From assembly GCA_914767715.1 (NCBI GenBank), contig OU612069.1, forward strand, positions 19,279,387 through 19,343,386: a DNA stretch of 64,000 bases, read 5' to 3'. Each line of letters opens with the position of its first letter. Positions within the stretch are counted from its first letter, which is position 1. The DNA comes from Membranipora membranacea (Eukaryota > Bryozoa > Gymnolaemata > Cheilostomatida > Membraniporidae). Below are positions 1 to 10,909 of this stretch, piece after piece. Both the position numbers and the translations under genes were made by a program. The notes below the pieces were generated by a model. That model ran no database searches. It saw only the letters and a program-made list of their open reading frames with translations, and had not been told where the DNA came from.

Positions 1-2499
1 TGCAGCCAACAGTTTTGGATAACTAATTGCAAGAAATATGTGAGGTAAATGGAATACATACCTGGCTTTAAGCTATTATGTCCTTCCAGATGTAAGGGTT
101 TCTGATATTGAAGCTAGCTGGTTCCTAAAAAATATCAAAATTTATGATAATGTGAAATTTTATGGAAGAATGGTAATATATTATGTTGGGGTCAGAAAAA
201 GCTCTCAACTCCCTTTGTTCTAACCAATGTCACACCTGTGTTAGACTAAGTTTGGTACATTTGCCTGCATTCCGAGTCGCTGCCGGTCCACTGGTCACAC
301 AGCAGGGTGGAAGGGAGCATCAGGAATGCAGGCAATCGGATTAAACTTGTTTCACACCTGTGTTGAGCTTTGTGAACCCCACTCCCTCTCCTCATCCCTG
401 TTCACTTATCGTTGAAAAAACCAAATTGACCAAAATAACTACAGATAATTTGGAGTTATCTCCTCATTTTGCGGACACTGACAGGATGGCAAAGTTTTAG
501 GTACCTACAACTGAATTTGTATCAGGTCAAGAAAGGTTGTGCCACACTGCAGCCACCTAACTATACCTACGACGATCACCCTGACAGCATTTTGTGACAT
601 ATGGCTACCGATGATGAATAACAGTACCACTTTTGCAGGCTTCATGTTAGAAGAAGGAGATATCTTAGTTGGTAAGAGCACTGCCTTCTAACAAACCAGT
701 GTTGAGGTCCGGTTTCCAATACCGCTGTAGTCAACTGACTGGCTAAATTGACATCCAAGGTGTGCTCTGACCAACCTGCAAACTGGGGGCAACTTAGCGC
801 CGTACATGGTGGGCTGTACATGACGGCTGTTCCCTTAAGGTTATTTTTATTTAACAGTCTTCATACCAAGACAGACCTCGAGATTAAACCAACAACATAT
901 AACCAGCAGGCGATTGTGAAACTAAGATTACAGGCGTCTAGGGTAATAGCTAATAGCAATTTAAGGAGTATACAAATATCACAACTCAACAGTCCACCAA
1001 AATGGAGGTAGACTGCAGTTGTAACCTTGATTCAAAGTTTTCAAAAGGCAGGCAAGAGGCACGTGCTTGAAATAATAATAGTAAGACAGTAGTATTACTT
1101 ATCTGCTTTGCTTGTTGCAATGATTATCCTTGTTTTGTACATACCAAGCAAGGGTCTCCAAATAAGCAAGATATCTTTGACTGTCAGTGATGTTTTCGTA
1201 TTCCTCCTCACATTTAGGAGACAAGCAGCCCTGTAGGTTTCTTCCAGTCTCTGCCCCAGTAGTTATCACTCAGTGTATGTTACGCTACTTGTTCTCTGTA
1301 GTGATATAACTAGTTCAAAATGTCTACTAACTCAAATAATGTTGTTTTTGTTTTAACGAGTAGCAAAAACTTTAACTCTTGTCTTGCTCTACATAAAAAT
1401 GTTATGGTGGTATGGTGCAAAAAATAGGGGAATTCTGTGGTTTTTGCATCACTGGATGAAGACATTTGCAAAAAATTGAACTTCATCAGCGTACCAATGA
1501 CATGGGTTGTTGTTGTCTACTGCGGTCTCACTTAGCTATGTATTAGTGCAAAAAAACAAGAACTTGTGTGGTTTTGATTTTTTGTCAGCTTGGGTAGTAA
1601 ATTGCAAAAAATACGCAATCCCGTTAACGTGACCTTGCCCATTGTAAATTACGAAAACCTGTCAATCACTTTGAAATGTTAATTAATGTCTTTTCAATCA
1701 TCTTTTACTCCTAGTGTCATAACTCATCTATATATGTGTACTGGAGACAAAAATTTAAAATAGATTATGTCGCCACGGGATTTTGATGGATCATTACACC
1801 AACCACCAAATATGTTATCACAATTTCAGTTTAATCTTAATCAGAGTTATGCAGACCGGCCACAGGCAATAGATAATCTCTGGTTATATTGCTATGTTAC
1901 TTTATTTATTGATATTTCCTTATATTATTGTTACTAAATTTGGTGTGCTAAAGGAGTAAAGGTGAAGGTCGTCGTGTTCACACTCTAGCAGCAACATCGA
2001 CCCACAATCCTAGAACAGAAAGGTGCATGCGTACATATTGGATGGTAAGGTAACAATAATTCTGTACCTTGATGCTTCAGATACCAATTTCTATAGTGGC
2101 AAAAATTATTTTAGAGAAATTCAGTAGTAAATATTCAGCAAGGGAACTTTACTCCATGCGCGATAACATGGAAACAAATCAATAGCATTTTTTCGTCAAC
2201 ATTGACATATCAAAATGGATGGCTTCTCTGCTTATTGTCATTTCGATGACAAAATTTGGTGCAGGCATTAAAACATTGTCATGCTCATACAAGGCAAACA
2301 TCTATCTAGATAGATTCCACAGGGGTATTTGATTTTAAGACTTCACAGAGTTAGAAGACCAAAATGATTCCTGAGATCAGTTTTAGGAAGGAAATTGTCA
2401 AAACTTACAAGGAAGCCTGTCACTAAAATAAGCTACCAAATAATTTGCAAATCTGACTAGAACACTGAAAATCCAGATGAGTTTAGCGTGTGGCCCATG
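1..2499. other. Non-coding stretch, no gene recognised
   Basis: I see no exon with family similarity here. The only open frames are short and lack recognisable motifs. A small inverted repeat lies at about 258-335, where TTGCCTGCATTCC is repeated as its reverse complement around a GC-richer core. A tRNA-like segment at about 655-735 is listed separately. The rest is AT-rich sequence of intergenic or intronic character. Confidence 0.6.
655..735 (+). repeat. tRNA-like segment, candidate SINE head
   Basis: The segment contains TTAGTTGGTAAGAGC, close to a Pol III A box. About 35 bases later GGTCCGGTTTCCAAT is a weak B box. Spacing is tRNA-like, but I could not fold a full cloverleaf. A decayed tRNA-derived SINE is more likely than a working tRNA gene. 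Confidence 0.4.
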
Positions 2500-2507
2500 T
2501 CATAGGG

Positions 2508-2954
2508 CAGGGGTGCTCAAACTATGTTCCGTGGGCCAAATTTGGCCCATTTGTCATTTTGAGGTGGCCCACTTGCCCATATTAAAACTCACCTGTTGCG
2601 ACTGGTTTATTTAGGCTGAAAGTTTACACATGGCCAAGACACGTATCAAGTATTGTTGCGTACACTCATTGGTGACAACAGTGCTAAGTATGCACATGAG
2701 GAAACATGAGGATCTGAATGAAGCTGTTACAGCTGCACTATACAACACAGCTAACAAAATTGAGCTAATCCCTTTAGTGCATGGCCTATGAAGATCCAAA
2801 GATTTTTTTCGCGTTTAACGCAGATCTGGCGTTCAATAATAAACTCATTACGCCCCTGACTAATAGCCTGCTTGGTTGGCACAAAAAGTCTGGCCCACTT
2901 CAATATACTAGTTTTTTAAAGTGGCCCACTGGCAAAAAAGTTTGAGCACCTCTG
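2508..2954. mobile_element. Non-autonomous hAT element with 8-bp TSD
   Basis: The left end begins CAGGGGTGCTCAAACT and the right end is the reverse complement, ending AGTTTGAGCACCTCTG. These are classic hAT terminal inverted repeats. Next to both ends the words GGCCCA/TGGGCC recur, as in related hAT elements. The element is flanked by TCATAGGG at 2500-2507 and TCATAGAG at 2955-2962, an 8-bp target duplication with one mismatch. At 447 bp there is no room for a transposase, so it depended on one supplied elsewhere. Confidence 0.88.
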
Positions 2955-2969
2955 TCATAGAGAGAATAT

Positions 2970-3073
2970 ACTCTGGGGATGAGAGCCAAGAAAAAACTCT
3001 GGGGATGAAAGCCAAGAAAATTTTACACCCATTAGGAAGTTTGACCATTTGACCATTTGACCATTTTTCAACC
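2970..3073 (+). repeat. Short tandem duplications beside the hAT element
   Basis: The phrase CTGGGGATGA-AGCCAAGAAAA occurs twice about 27 bases apart. It is followed by three and a half copies of GACCATTT. These look like replication-slippage repeats and have no evident function. Confidence 0.7.
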
Positions 3074-3384
3074 GGAATGTGGGCATATTTGGGACAAGGA
3101 CTTGCCACATGCCCTGCCCTAGCCAGCTTATAAATTACTTGTTGCTCACTTTTACATCAATCATACTACTTGTACTGCGGGTTAAATATGTTTCATATTA
3201 ATATTTTGACAAAAACAAACAAAAGATCAATTCATCAGAACAAAGTTGTGCACTCATTGACATTAAGTGGACAACTCCATATTATTGGCTACAATACCAT
3301 AATTGCACTAACATACCTAAGGCAAAATTTGACCAAAACAAGATATCAATCATTATCAGGGGCTATCCAATAGGTAACTGTCCG

Positions 3385-3690
3385 TTATCAGCCGGCTAGT
3401 TATGTAGTCAATCTATTCTAGTGGTTTTTCACAGATATACCTCAGTGGAAAGTGACATTGCAAATCATCTACCCCACACAAGCTTAAAGCAGCCCGTTAA
3501 ATAGGGCGGTCAAATAAGACCTAGTGCATAGAATAGAATAGAAAATCATATCCAAATTTATTAGGCGGATGAATGTATGTCTGCGTCCCCCAGAAGCCTC
3601 CTTCGCCTATCAGTGAGAGACAATACTGATAATCTCGTTTATTAACCGGCTGCCCTGGAGGAGACAGAAATATTTATAGGTGAACTGAAC
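3385..3690 (+). repeat. Dispersed repeat, copy 1
   Basis: This block shares several long near-identical stretches with 33890-34100 in reverse orientation. Shared words include ATCAGCCGGCTA, CACAGATATACCT, CCAAATTTATTAGGCGGATG and CAGTGAGAGACAATACTGAT. The two copies differ by small gaps. No coding sequence was recognised and the repeat class is not known. Confidence 0.75.
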
Positions 3691-3928
3691 TATGCATCTA
3701 ATGTAAGCTTAGGTATATGCAGTTCCATACAACTTTCATTTCTGATTAATGTATGGAATTTCCTGTTTAAAATCTTGTGGCCGGTGAGATGATTACACAG
3801 CAAAGGGACAAGCAATTAATCACCTGTCTATATTATATTTGGTAACAATACGGAAGCCTTGTTCACGAATTCTCGAACTTCAAAAGAAGTTATCAGGTTC
3901 AGAGGCAATTTCCAGGATAAGAGCGGGC

Positions 3929-4082
3929 AAGTCTAAGTGCTCAAACGGTTCCAATTCAGGTTAGTGGCATTACATTATCATCCACTCATTTCCACCACTT
4001 ATTTCCATTTCCACTCATTTTCAAGTGGAAATGAGTGGTTGATAACGTAATGTCGCTGTCTCATAATGGAGCACTTAGACTT
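3929..4082. mobile_element. MITE of the GTCTAAGTGCTC family
   Basis: The ends are inverted repeats, AAGTCTAAGTGCTC on the left and GAGCACTTAGACTT on the right. The centre is a second palindrome built from CCACTCATTTCCA. A related copy with the same ends and the shared core GGTTGATAATGTAATG lies at 37536-37623. Diverged relatives occur near 30100-30240 and 56365. The element is about 154 bp and non-coding. Confidence 0.75.
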
Positions 4083-4124
4083 GGGGTGGGCAAGCTGAGA
4101 TGATATATGAAGAGCTCACAGCAT

Positions 4125-4235
4125 GAGTGGTGAGTGACTGGGATTCGAACTAGCTACTCTCATATTGAGAAGTTCAAGTCGCAACTACCAAACACCACCC
4201 TGCCATAATGAAACAGCTTTTGTTTCCTTAAACTT
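4125..4235 (-). repeat. tRNA-derived SINE, copy A
   Basis: Read on the minus strand, this matches the two copies at 33313-33422 and 33491-33600. All three share AAAGCTGTTCATTATG, then a GGCGGTGTTTGGTGG A-box-like word, then TAGTTCGAATCCCAGTCACT with a good B box. The regular A-to-B spacing identifies a tRNA-derived SINE head. Confidence 0.75.
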
Positions 4236-4239
4236 GGTA

Positions 4240-5345
4240 ATACACCTGTAATTGGGTGAAGGTCAACTTGATGCACCCATCCTCCAAAATAAAATGACTG
4301 GTATGCTGATGACATATCAGGACCCAGGCATGTTGATAGTACTGCAGTTAGTAATATTGAGGCATGGAAATGTTGCCTGTTGTATTTGCAATTGAAATTT
4401 TGGTGATTTGAGGTTTTAAATAATTTTAGTAAAATCAATTTGGGGCGCTTTATGCAGACAAGTCAGTTGAGTCAAAATTAGCTGGAAGACCTGTAAAATG
4501 CGCTTGCTCCGTTTGATTGAGCGCCGAAAAAATCTGACAACCAATTTCCTTTCAATACTCTCAAGTATGTCAGAGCAGAAGCAGACCATCGTTTTGAGTG
4601 GTCTGGTTAAAGAATTGAAAGAAGCAGGCTTTTGGAGGTGAGAAGTCAACATAATTTGCATGTAAAGCAATGGGGAAATAAATAGAGGTGTTGGACCTAT
4701 TCAATGTTTTCCGATGTACTGTAAAGAGGACGAGATCTTGCGCTGACTGTCCAAGGTCAAGGTTAATAGTCTGTCAGCACTCTCGGTTTGGATGGTACAA
4801 TTCCAATAAGGTGCTAGTCTGCTAAGATCTCGGATCACCTCACAATTGGCGGTAAAAGGGTAATACTTGGAAAACGTTTTCCCCCCCATAGTTACAATAA
4901 TAGAATTGTCCTCTCACGGCATAATCACATAATCATATCACCTAATTATGTTTTCTTTCATTCATGGGCCAATGGGAATGCGCAAAACTTTTGTATGACC
5001 TATGACCTGGAGAAATCCATGCATTGACATTAGCGCGCACATGCCACCCAGCCGGCAAGGTTTAGCCAGCAACCTTCTGTATATGTTGCCAATGGGCAGC
5101 TTTATTGTTGGCCAATATCCTCTGACATCACCTGTCTTTGATAGGTATGCCAGAGGGAGCCAGATATCCCCATTTCCCAGCAACAGATATAATTGGTTGT
5201 AGATGCTTCTGCTTTTATACTCTATTGGCGGTTGCAGAAATAACTTTTCTGGACTGACAACACATAGCCAACACTCAAATATTAATGTATTTACCATCTA
5301 TTAGTATGGCTCCAGCATGAGAACAGTTTACTCCCCATTGTTTTC
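4240..5345. other. Non-coding stretch, nothing recognised
   Basis: Several short open frames exist on both strands, but none has a recognisable domain, splice context or codon bias. The region shows no tandem or inverted repeat longer than about 15 bases. Confidence 0.5.
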
Positions 5346-5347
5346 GA

Positions 5348-6525
5348 CAGGACTCTCAACCACTCAGGTTTAGCCCGAGTTACTCAGATTTTTGGGTTCA
5401 ACTCAGGGAATTTTAGAATGTAAGCTAAAAACTCAGATTTTGCTTGTTGGCAGAGATGAATAATATATAAACAATGCCAAATGTTGCCTTACAATAATTA
5501 ATGCCATATTATTTATGAATGATCCGGTATTAGATTCTAGTTGTGATAAGCTATGTAAATAATACTGCAATGCCTATACTAATAATGCCTCTCACTACAC
5601 TCACTGTAATAATACTCTCACTGCACTGCCTATTCAAGTCATTTCTAAATCAATGATCAAACAATGATCCCAGAGATCCCAAGAGATTATTATGGCTAAA
5701 TAGAAATTGGAATTTTAGACATGTTAAAAAAGTGATTTTGCAGGTGAACCGGATAAATCCAGACAATGATTTCAATAGCATCACATTACATTAATTATGC
5801 CTCTCTACCCTGGCGCCTCGATTCGTCAGCCTTTAAATCAATATTTCTAAAAAAATCATATTTTAACATCATGGGGATACATTTTCACCTGTGGCGACGG
5901 CCTTGGTTAGTCCATATGAATTGGTTCATCTGGATCAAATCTAAAATTGTTTACGACTTTATGTTTACAAGAAATGCTCTAGGTTTTTCTTAATTTACTT
6001 GCTATCACAAACATGAAATGTTGCGAGTAAAGGATGCATATACTTTGTTAATAAAGGAGCTTGTTGCTAAAGTATGGAACTTGCATTTGAGGGCATCGCT
6101 CTAGAAAATTGTGTATGATGTGATGCTCATCAGCAAAACAGCACAATAATATCGAGGTGGCCTACGTCAACCCTCAAATTCTTGGCAACATTAAAAACTT
6201 TCCTTAGTAATTGGTCTATGGTACATATGCTCGTGTGCGAAACAGGCAGACAGTACATCAAGAGGGAAACTACAAAACTTTTGAACATCATGAAAGCTAA
6301 TGGCTTTGAACATAGATGCAACAACATACATTCTTTGACTTGCTCTGCCAGCTATTCTTTGCACATAATCTTCAAATCTCAGGGGTTTCACCCGACAATA
6401 TTTCGGTGCCATCTCAGGGGTACCCTCAGCTGTTTATGCTCAGGGCGTTTTACACCTTTAAAATACCACTATGTGACATGCTAATATCAAAACTCAGGTT
6501 TCGAATCCTCCCAGGTTGAGCCCTG
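5348..6525. mobile_element. hAT-type element with perfect 8-bp TSD
   Basis: The left end reads CAGGACTCTCAACCACTCAGG. The right end, reverse complemented, reads CAGGGCTCAACCTGGGAGG, so the termini are a diverged hAT inverted repeat. GTTTTCGA is directly repeated immediately outside both ends, at 5340-5347 and 6526-6533. Inner subterminal CTCAGG words recur several times near both ends. The 1.18-kb body contains overlapping short open frames at 6182-6520, none resembling a transposase, so I call it non-autonomous. Confidence 0.85.
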
Positions 6526-6539
6526 GTTTTCGATGGTAC

Positions 6540-8270
6540 AAATTTACTGCAGTACCAATCCTAGAGGTCTAGGCTGAGTGTGAAAACGGTTGTCACGGTT
6601 AGGTCGATGTAATTTGCAGACCAATTTAGCATTTGTCTCCCCTAGCGAAGTGCTTGTTTTTGAGAATGCTTTACATCCGGACACCAAGTAATCAAATAAG
6701 ACATGAGCATCCTTATTTAATTCCTGTGAACCAGTATCAAATCCAAGAAATTTGAAATAGGCAAATACATGGCCATTGATTGAGTCAGTTGCTTCTGGCA
6801 CCACTTAATACGCAACACAACAAGTGGTGGTCAGGAAATGATACATTTGTTAAATTATGAATTAATAATTCTTGCTAGGTATCTATATACCAAATGCTCA
6901 ATGCTCATAGCAAGGCAGAAGCATTCTACAGACCCCACTCAGCCTGTACCGCTTACTGCCTCTCCCACAGGCCTTCTGGGTAATTTTAGAAAATAAATAA
7001 ATATAACAAATAAATTAACTATATATTCTTAATATCGAAATTGGATAGAGACAGTTAATAATATCCCTGATATATCCTTCCCTGAGAAAAAAATAAAACC
7101 TCTATTTAACTTCTTGAAGAGGTTGCTAAAAACCCCTTTTTGGCAACCTCTTCCACCGGTCCATATGGCATACTATTAGCAACAGTGTTCAGCCTCTTCC
7201 GGTAACCTCATTACAACTCAGTTTAGACAACTATTTGCCCGCTGGGCAGGATGACAAGGCACTGAGGTGCTCACTAGTAACAGTGCTGAACTTGCAATTG
7301 CTGCTAAAATTCATATTGAATGACTGTATCAATTGCTAACTAGCGACATTTGGAGATGATTGAGAAGTACTCAGCACAGAAGAGAAACAGAAATGTGTCC
7401 AGAAGGCAGAAACTTAGCCTTATGTCATCACGAGCTGATTCAGTAGAAAGGTAGATTAGAAGTTTTGTTTTGATTCATTCAGTTCACTCACACAAAAAAC
7501 ATATCAATAAAATAATAACTTGAGTCTGTTTCTTCTGTAAGTTATGCTAAGCTTTTTCTGATTGTTGTTCTCTCTCTCCTCCTATGTTGTACTCAAGACA
7601 GGCTGCCTCCTAGTCCTGGCATTCAAACAGTGATGATATTAATTTGTCAGGGGAAAGGGCAAGGCTTATTAAGGCATAGCCCTCTTTTACCCTTCCTTGC
7701 ATAGCCCAATGAGGGAGTTCATTGCGTAGCCGATGAATAGTTACTATGGATAAAATGTTGATCACTGCAGTGAGTGCTAAAAATGGAGTCGAGTAATAAT
7801 GAACAGTCCTGCATATATATTTGACTATATGTATATTATTATACTGTATATTCTTACTACAGGTATACATACGGTCTTCAACGCAACAAAAATACATTCT
7901 TCTATTTTTGTACGATTGATGTGATATTTTCTATCTATCTATTTTTCTATTTCTATCTATACTTTTCAGTCTTAGAATGGAAGGTAGGCACTAGAGAGAT
8001 ATACCCGTGTTCACAATCTGTTGTCATTGACAGTCATATATACCATACAGTAATTTTCTGCTCACTCTTATTGGTGCAAGATAGTTCGTCCGCAGTCAAC
8101 TCAAAAACTTTCTAACCATGTAAGTACCTAACTTGCCACGCTCAATATAGAACAGGGTTGATAAATTTTGCGATTGAACTAAAGTAGACCTTCTGTATAC
8201 TAGTATTCTGAGAGGAAAAAAAAGCTAATCCCATTCGTACTTACCTTATTTGATCCCAAATTATTAACTG
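6540..8270. other. Non-coding stretch, nothing recognised
   Basis: No exon or transposon terminus was recognised. AT-rich runs and a CTAT-rich patch near 7930-7965 are the only local features. The short open frames at 6544-6804 and 7610-7897 have no motif that I can place. Confidence 0.5.
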
Positions 8271-8279
8271 AAATGTGCA

Positions 8280-8669
8280 CAGGACTGCCGCAGTTCCTGA
8301 TTTTGGGCTTGGTGTGGGTGGGGGTGGGAAGGATGGAAGCTCTATTTGTTCTGCAGTTTTCAGTTTGAAGTAAACATGACTTTTATCTATTCAAGTTTTT
8401 CACAATTCCAATACTACAAACTATTACCGGTAGGGGAGAAGAGAAGACAACTCTAGCACCTCCAAATGCGTGCGATTAGTGCTGAATAGGTGCTAGAGTT
8501 GTCTTCTCTTCTCCCCTACCAGTAATAACTTGTAGTATGGGAATTGTGAAAAACTTGAATAGTTAAAAGTCATGTTTACTTCAAACTGAAAACTGCAAAG
8601 CAAATATAGCTTCCATCCTTCCCACCCCCACCCACACCAAGCCCAAAATCAGGAACTGCGGCAGTCCTT
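8280..8669. mobile_element. Near-perfect 390-bp hairpin, MITE-like
   Basis: The left arm (8280 to about 8455) and right arm (about 8490-8669) are near-perfect reverse complements. Outer ends are AGGACTGCCGCAGTTCCTG and its complement. The inner stem ends at GACAACTCTAGCACCT and AGGTGCTAGAGTTGTC, around a loop of roughly 25 bases. Only a few mismatches are visible over about 180 bp, so the element is young or is being homogenised. I could not confirm a target duplication. Confidence 0.85.
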
Positions 8670-8809
8670 TGGAGGTGTGCATATGCATTGAGCAAGGAGT
8701 ACTCCTTGCAATCAGTCCATCAAGCGAGAACTGAGAATGCTTGGTGAGCGTACACCCACAGCAAGGATTGAGTGTGTATATATTTCATTGTTATGATGGT
8801 GATATGTCG

Positions 8810-9080
8810 CAGGGCCGTAGTTCAGAAAATATGATAGGGGAGGCAAGTCCAAAGCTTCACCAGGAGGGGTGCTGTAAGCTTCTCTCCGAGCAATTTAAAG
8901 AAAATAATATGTGAATGGAAATCCCAGAAGAGTGATTCTGACAGTATAGCCTTTTTAGGCCACTGTATTGGCTTTCTAGGGGAGGGGGCCTGGTCAAGAC
9001 TTGACAGTGGTTGGAGGGAGGGAAGTTGAGCTGATTTGTGATAGGGAATTACTTCCTGAGAATGCTTATATGAGTACATG
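8810..9080. mobile_element. CAGGGCCGTAG repeat fragment, related to 49889-50131
   Basis: The block begins CAGGGCCGTAGTTC, a hAT-like terminus. It shares ordered words with the element at 49889-50131: CACCAGGAGGG, TTTTAGGCCACT and GCTTTCTAGGGGAGG. This copy lacks a recognisable right terminus and is probably truncated. Confidence 0.6.
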
Positions 9081-9289
9081 CTTTCTCAGCTGACAATTTG
9101 ACAGGAAGCCTTACTAATATAGACCGTGGTTGCGTGCGGAAGCGATTAGCAATTTGTAATAGCCGCAGTTAGCTAAGCTATATTACTAGAAACAAGTATG
9201 CAATCCTGAGTACAACACTTGGATAACAGGTTGGCTATTAGAAAGGCATTGAGTTGGCTTGAACAACGGAACCATTAGTTTGACTAGCC

Positions 9290-10063
9290 CACAGCCAGCC
9301 CTTAAAAGCGTTCGGGATGGCGATAGCGGTCGTTAAGGGGGTGGGTGGGAAGCTAGGAAACTCCGTTTTTTGCAATTTATCACTTTTTAAGCTTAAGCAC
9401 CTGTTTACAGCACTTTTACCTCATCTCACAGAGTTCTAACCCTGTTTTTCAGATTCCTCATACCTTAAAACATACATCTATGTTGTCACATAATAAAATA
9501 ACAGACTTATTAATGGTTGTCTTCTCCTATGTCTGGGCATTCTCAGACACGGCACTTTTCGGAGACTCGAAAATGATTTATGTAAATTAAGGCTCGCTAG
9601 AAATGGTCCTTAGGCTATGTTATATGTTGTGATATGAGATTGTTTTCTTTACTCCCTATATTTCCACATGCTCATTAAATAGTTGTCTTCCCATGACAGT
9701 AAAATCTGACCGAAACTCCTAATAAAATATAACGAGTCTTATTCATTTTAAACAAGCTAGCAGTCTCCGAAAAGTGCCGTGTCTGAGAATTTCCAGACAT
9801 AGGAGAAGACAACCATTAATAAGTCTGCAAATTCATGTTATTTTATTGATGTGACAACATACATAATATATGTTATAAGGTATGAGGAATCTGAAAAACA
9901 GGGTTAGAACTCTGTGTGATGAGGCAAAAGTGCTGTAAACAGGTGCTAAAGTTAAAAAAGTAATAAATTGCAAAAAACGGAGTTTCCTAGCTTCCCACCC
10001 ACCCCCTTAACGACCGCCTACGACCGCGATCGCCATCCCGAACGCTTTTAAGGGCTGGCTGTG
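9290..10063. mobile_element. Foldback element with perfect 8-bp TSD
   Basis: The arms are about 285-305 bp. The left arm starts CACAGCCAGCCCTTAAAAGCG and the right arm ends in its exact complement. GACTAGCC flanks the element on both sides, at 9282-9289 and 10064-10071, a perfect 8-bp target duplication. The arms contain GACACGGCACTTTTCGGAGA and its complement close to the inner ends. The centre, about 190 bp, has no coding sequence. The TSD length fits the hAT or P superfamily. Confidence 0.9.
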
Positions 10064-10433
10064 GACTAGCCCTATATTCAGGGTGGATTCAAGCTTGGTG
10101 TAATTAAATTCTAGATGAAACTTAAATTTAGCATTGACAATGCTACTGAATAGAGCACTATCGTGTTGTTGTCAGTCTAGCTGATAGCTTACAGAGGGAT
10201 TAGTGAACAAAGCTTTGATGTACTGGTATTCAGTGTCTTCGACACTATAGGTCCCATGTCAATGCCAGTCAAATTTTGAGCTGTACATAGGCATGATTAT
10301 ATAACCTTTGAAAGCTTTAAAAGGCTCTACTATTATCAAGTTTGATGGCCAGCTTCAAGGCTTGTAAATTAATGACTATGATCTATTTCTATGTTTCAGG
10401 GGCATTTGAATAGCTACGTCATAGTATAACAAT

Positions 10434-10755
10434 CACTATGGTTCCATGGATCGATTATGTAAGGATTTCGGGTAGTAATCGCCCCATGGAAATGGCATTA
10501 GAGTCAAATTCCGATTGTGACGAATGACTTTTTGGACGCGAATATCCAAACCGTGTTTATTCGGCGGCGTTGCACACAATGCCTTCAAAGGGATTTAACG
10601 TGGGAGGCCGGGGTTCAAATCTCGGCCGGGGTTCAAATCTCGGCCGCGGCAGATTCTTTTCATGTTTTTCCCATCATGGGAATGGTTAGAATCCACTGGA
10701 TTCTAACCATTCGAAATTGGAGTGAACCACAAAATCGACCCATGGAACCATAGTG
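10434..10755. mobile_element. Small inverted-repeat element with internal hairpin and tRNA-like box
   Basis: The ends are CACTATGGTTCCATGG and its complement, followed inward by ATCGATT/AAATCGA. The flanks share only AAT, so a 3-bp target duplication is possible but weak. Inside, AATGGTTAGAATCC-ACT-GGATTCTAACCATT at 10681-10711 is a perfect 14-bp stem. Just before it, GGGGTTCAAATCTCGGCCG occurs twice in tandem and resembles a Pol III B box. Confidence 0.65.
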
Positions 10756-10847
10756 AATATGACTCTTATATCCTGTTGGGTATTCATGCCACATACAATC
10801 ATGTTCATGTGGCTGATTTAAACTTTACTGGCAACCACCACACTCAC

Positions 10848-10906
10848 CCCCCCCCCCACAACTCAACACTTTATCATATTTTGTTTAATTTGACGGGGGG
10901 GGGGCA
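10848..10906. repeat. Poly-C then poly-G tracts
   Basis: A run of about ten C around 10850 is followed about 45 bases later by a run of about eight G. The two could pair as a stem on one strand. They may equally be independent slippage tracts. Confidence 0.6.
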
Positions 10907-10909
10907 AAC

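Noticed and set aside
748-1011. Open frame of 87 codons
   Set aside because: It starts inside a tRNA-like repeat head and has no domain, splice signals or coding bias.
6182-6519. Overlapping open frames on both strands
   Set aside because: They lie inside the hAT element at 5348-6525, overlap each other in several frames and match no known protein.
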